64,000 bases of DNA from Pseudomonas sp. MIACH (GTDB taxonomy: Bacteria > Pseudomonadota > Gammaproteobacteria > Pseudomonadales > Pseudomonadaceae), in the NCBI RefSeq assembly GCF_001269925.1, contig NZ_LHVO01000015.1:62001-126000 (forward strand), given 5' to 3'. Below, in pieces: positions 62,750-64,000 of the stretch (its first letter is position 1; the number at the start of each line of letters is the position of its first letter). A model generated the notes under the pieces. It saw only the letters and a list, made by a program, of their open reading frames with translations. It did not search any database and had not been told where the DNA came from. The position numbers were made by a program, and so were the translations under genes.

Positions 62750-63130
62750 ATGGCGAAGTTCAAGATTGCCCAATCACCGACGTTTCTGGGGGCCGTGATG
62801 GTTCCGGTAGTCGGCCAGGATCCGGTGAAGGTGGGCTTCACCTTCAAATATCGAAACCGTATCGAGCTTGCGGCGCTGTTCGACGAGTGGAGCCAGCGGC
62901 GCAAGGAAGGCCTCGATAAGTTCGGCGAAAAGCCTTCTGTGTCCGAAATCGTTGCTGTCGACACCGAAAACCAGATTCAGCAAATCAAGGATCTGGTTGT
63001 GGGCTGGGAGTTCGATGACAAGTTTGACGATGAGAGTATCAAGGCGCTGGTGACGTCCTGTAATGGCACAACCGAGGCTGTCGTAGACGCCTACCAGGAT
63101 GCTTACGCCAAGGCTCGCACGGGAAACTGA
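62750..63130 (+). CDS. Tail assembly chaperone, G-like
   Basis: Protein of 126 residues that binds the tape measure and is absent from the virion. KVGFTFKYRNRIELAALFDEWSQRRKEG and DLVVGWEFDDKFDDESIKALVTSCNGTTEAVVDAYQDAYAKA are the phage tail-chaperone pattern. Its last two codons sit in the heptamer GGGAAAC right before the TGA. A fraction of ribosomes should slip into the -1 frame there and add the DUF1799 domain, as lambda does with gpG and gpGT. Confidence 0.85.
   Translation: MAKFKIAQSPTFLGAVMVPVVGQDPVKVGFTFKYRNRIELAALFDEWSQRRKEGLDKFGEKPSVSEIVAVDTENQIQQIKDLVVGWEFDDKFDDESIKALVTSCNGTTEAVVDAYQDAYAKARTGN
63121..63127 (+). other. Programmed -1 frameshift slippery site GGGAAAC
   Basis: X-XXY-YYZ heptamer in phase (acG GGA AAC TGA). 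After slippage the frame reads GGG AAA CTG ATC and stays open to 63450. Lambda uses GGGAAAG at the matching place. Confidence 0.88.
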
Positions 63131-63450
63131 TCCGCGCCGCCCGCGCCCTGTATGAGTCCCCGCCGGATGCCGAGCAGATCGCTTCTTTCGGCTGGGATGC
63201 AGAGGACATGGAAGAAGAGTTCGAGGTTTGGCCGTGCCTTTGGCTGGCGTTCCTTCTATTCAATCGGATGTCTACTCAGTGGCGTGCAGGTACGGGCGGC
63301 GCGATCGGTCTCGACTACAGCAGCATCCGCGACGTAGCCGGGTTCCTCGGCATCAAAAAAAAGAAACTCGCTGAAATCTTCCCTGACCTTCAGGTGCTGG
63401 AAGGCGAAGCCCTGCGCGTCATGGCGGAGGAAAGGGAAAACAGCCCGTAA
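63127..63450 (+). CDS. Frameshift extension with DUF1799 domain, T-like
   Basis: The -1 frame continues as LIRAARALYESPPDAEQIA, then FEVWPCLWLAFLLFNRMSTQWRAGTGGAIGLDYSSI: the DUF1799 pattern, which starts at LYESP and so before any ATG. An ATG at 63208 would cut off the first 27 residues of the domain. The fusion with the upstream gene would be 233 residues. The domain probably contacts the tail tube during assembly. Confidence 0.85.
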   Translation: MIRAARALYESPPDAEQIASFGWDAEDMEEEFEVWPCLWLAFLLFNRMSTQWRAGTGGAIGLDYSSIRDVAGFLGIKKKKLAEIFPDLQVLEGEALRVMAEERENSP

Positions 63451-63477
63451 CCACGGGCACTTATTCAAGGTGAGTCG

Positions 63478-64000
63478 ATGAACATTGCAGAACTCGGCGT
63501 CAAGATCGACTCGGCCGATGCAGTCCAGGCTAAAACGAGTCTGGATGAAATGGCGAAGGCCGGCGGCCGGGCCGAGCAGTCCGCCGTTTCGCTGATGAAC
63601 GAAATGCAGGCGCTGGAAAAGTCGCTGTCCACCAGCGCTAAAACTACCCAGGACTTGGCAAAGCAGCGTGACGCTCTCGCCAAGCTGACCAAGACCGGCG
63701 CCTATGGCGAGGCCGAGGCAGCGAAAATCTCGGCACAGCTCGACAAGCAGCAGGTGGCCTTGGCCAAGTCCGCTATGGACGAGCAGAAGGCCCTCAACAG
63801 CCTGCTGGGGGCTATTGACCCTGCCCGTGCCGCGCTGGCTAAGCTGGACACGCAGGTCGAGCAACTGGGTAAGCATCTCGACGAGGGTCGAATCAGCCAG
63901 GACCAGTACAACAGCGCCCTGGCCAAGATCGACAAGGATTATGGAAAGCTCGAAAAGACCACCACCGGTTTCGACAAGCTGCGCCTCGGCACCCGCCAGG
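63478..64000 (+). CDS. Tail tape measure protein, 5' part
   Basis: Open to the window edge; 174 codons seen. MNIAELGVKIDSADAVQAKTSLDEMAKAGGRAEQSA and the long helical repeats (LEKSLSTSAKTTQDLAKQRDALAKLTK; DKQQVALAKSAMDEQKALNSLLGA) are the start of a tape measure, which sets tail length. AAGGTGAG lies before the ATG. Its place after chaperone genes is invariant in siphoviruses. Confidence 0.88.
   Translation, partial: MNIAELGVKIDSADAVQAKTSLDEMAKAGGRAEQSAVSLMNEMQALEKSLSTSAKTTQDLAKQRDALAKLTKTGAYGEAEAAKISAQLDKQQVALAKSAMDEQKALNSLLGAIDPARAALAKLDTQVEQLGKHLDEGRISQDQYNSALAKIDKDYGKLEKTTTGFDKLRLGTRQ

Larger units (their letters stand above)
32256..64000. mobile_element. Siphovirus-type prophage, left part
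   Basis: From tRNA-Pro to the window edge: integrase, lysogeny switches, replication genes, Q, holin-like genes, terminase, head and tail genes up to the tape measure. The right end and attR are not in the window. All main modules seen are intact, apart from two small broken genes. Confidence 0.93.

Noticed and set aside
63208..63450. Separate gene starting at the ATG for the DUF1799 protein
   Set aside because: The start would remove the first part of the domain and lacks a clear ribosome site; the frameshift reading explains it better.
32256..64000. Search by eye for CRISPR arrays, insertion sequences and reverse transcriptases
   Set aside because: No regularly spaced repeats, transposase motifs or YxDD-type motifs were seen.

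Overview
The window is a piece of a Pseudomonas chromosome, most likely of the P. fluorescens group. The evidence is the purF-metZ junction, an RsmE-type CsrA protein, several Pseudomonas-type small families (DUF1652, DUF1654, DUF3077), the thrS-infC-rpmI-rplT-pheS-pheT-ihfA order, and high G+C with strong third-position GC. The first 32.3 kb are core chromosome. The last 31.7 kb are the left part of a lambdoid-type siphovirus prophage whose right end lies beyond the window.

Core region. The 3' end of purF is followed by metZ and an SDR dehydrogenase, a tRNA-Val(TAC)/tRNA-Asp/tRNA-Asp cluster, a PuuB-like FAD oxidase on the minus strand, and a lone tRNA-Val(GAC). Next come a FlxA-like protein, an MFS efflux pump, a DUF969-DUF979-pcp operon (5-oxoproline transport and release), a HAD phosphatase, the translational regulator rsmE, a SPOR lipoprotein, endonuclease I with a DUF1654 partner, and periplasmic glutaminase-asparaginase. 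A complete ribose operon follows (rbsB-A-C-R-K-D), ending in a nucleoside hydrolase with a signal peptide, so extracellular nucleosides could feed the ribose transporter. It has a TTGACA promoter and a perfect CGCAAACGTTTGCG operator. After some small genes and a cold-shock gene comes the translation operon. Its thrS leader carries a hairpin that mimics the tRNA-Thr(GGU) anticodon arm, infC starts at ATT, and a strong terminator hairpin sits in front of pheST.

Prophage. It is inserted at a tRNA-Pro(GGG) gene. Leftward genes are integrase, an excisionase-like protein, two small unknowns, an Arc repressor and a broken small membrane gene. Then comes an AT-rich accessory block: a 43-residue YHYH-type secreted peptide, a gene remnant, an antirepressor/BstA-like protein, a RelE-type toxin-antitoxin pair, a secreted protein and a DUF6387-like protein with its own strong promoter. 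Two regulatory switches follow: XRE/Arc, leading to DUF3077 and a Rha-KilAC antirepressor, and XRE/Cro-like/CII. The early operon, with overlapping stops and starts, holds four unknown genes, a replication initiator, a DnaC-like loader, a DnaB helicase, an unknown gene and a Q antiterminator. After a terminator comes a block of small genes in both orientations, two membrane proteins of holin type, and the late operon: TerS, TerL, an HNH endonuclease, portal, head morphogenesis protein, scaffold, capsid, head-tail connectors, tail terminator, tail tube, tail chaperone and the start of the tape measure. No endolysin lies in the window.

The clearest unannotated signals are a canonical GGGAAAC -1 frameshift site that joins the tail chaperone to its DUF1799 extension, the tRNA mimic in front of thrS, a TTAGCAAA operator shared by two distant prophage control regions, and the AT-rich accessory block as a candidate defence locus.
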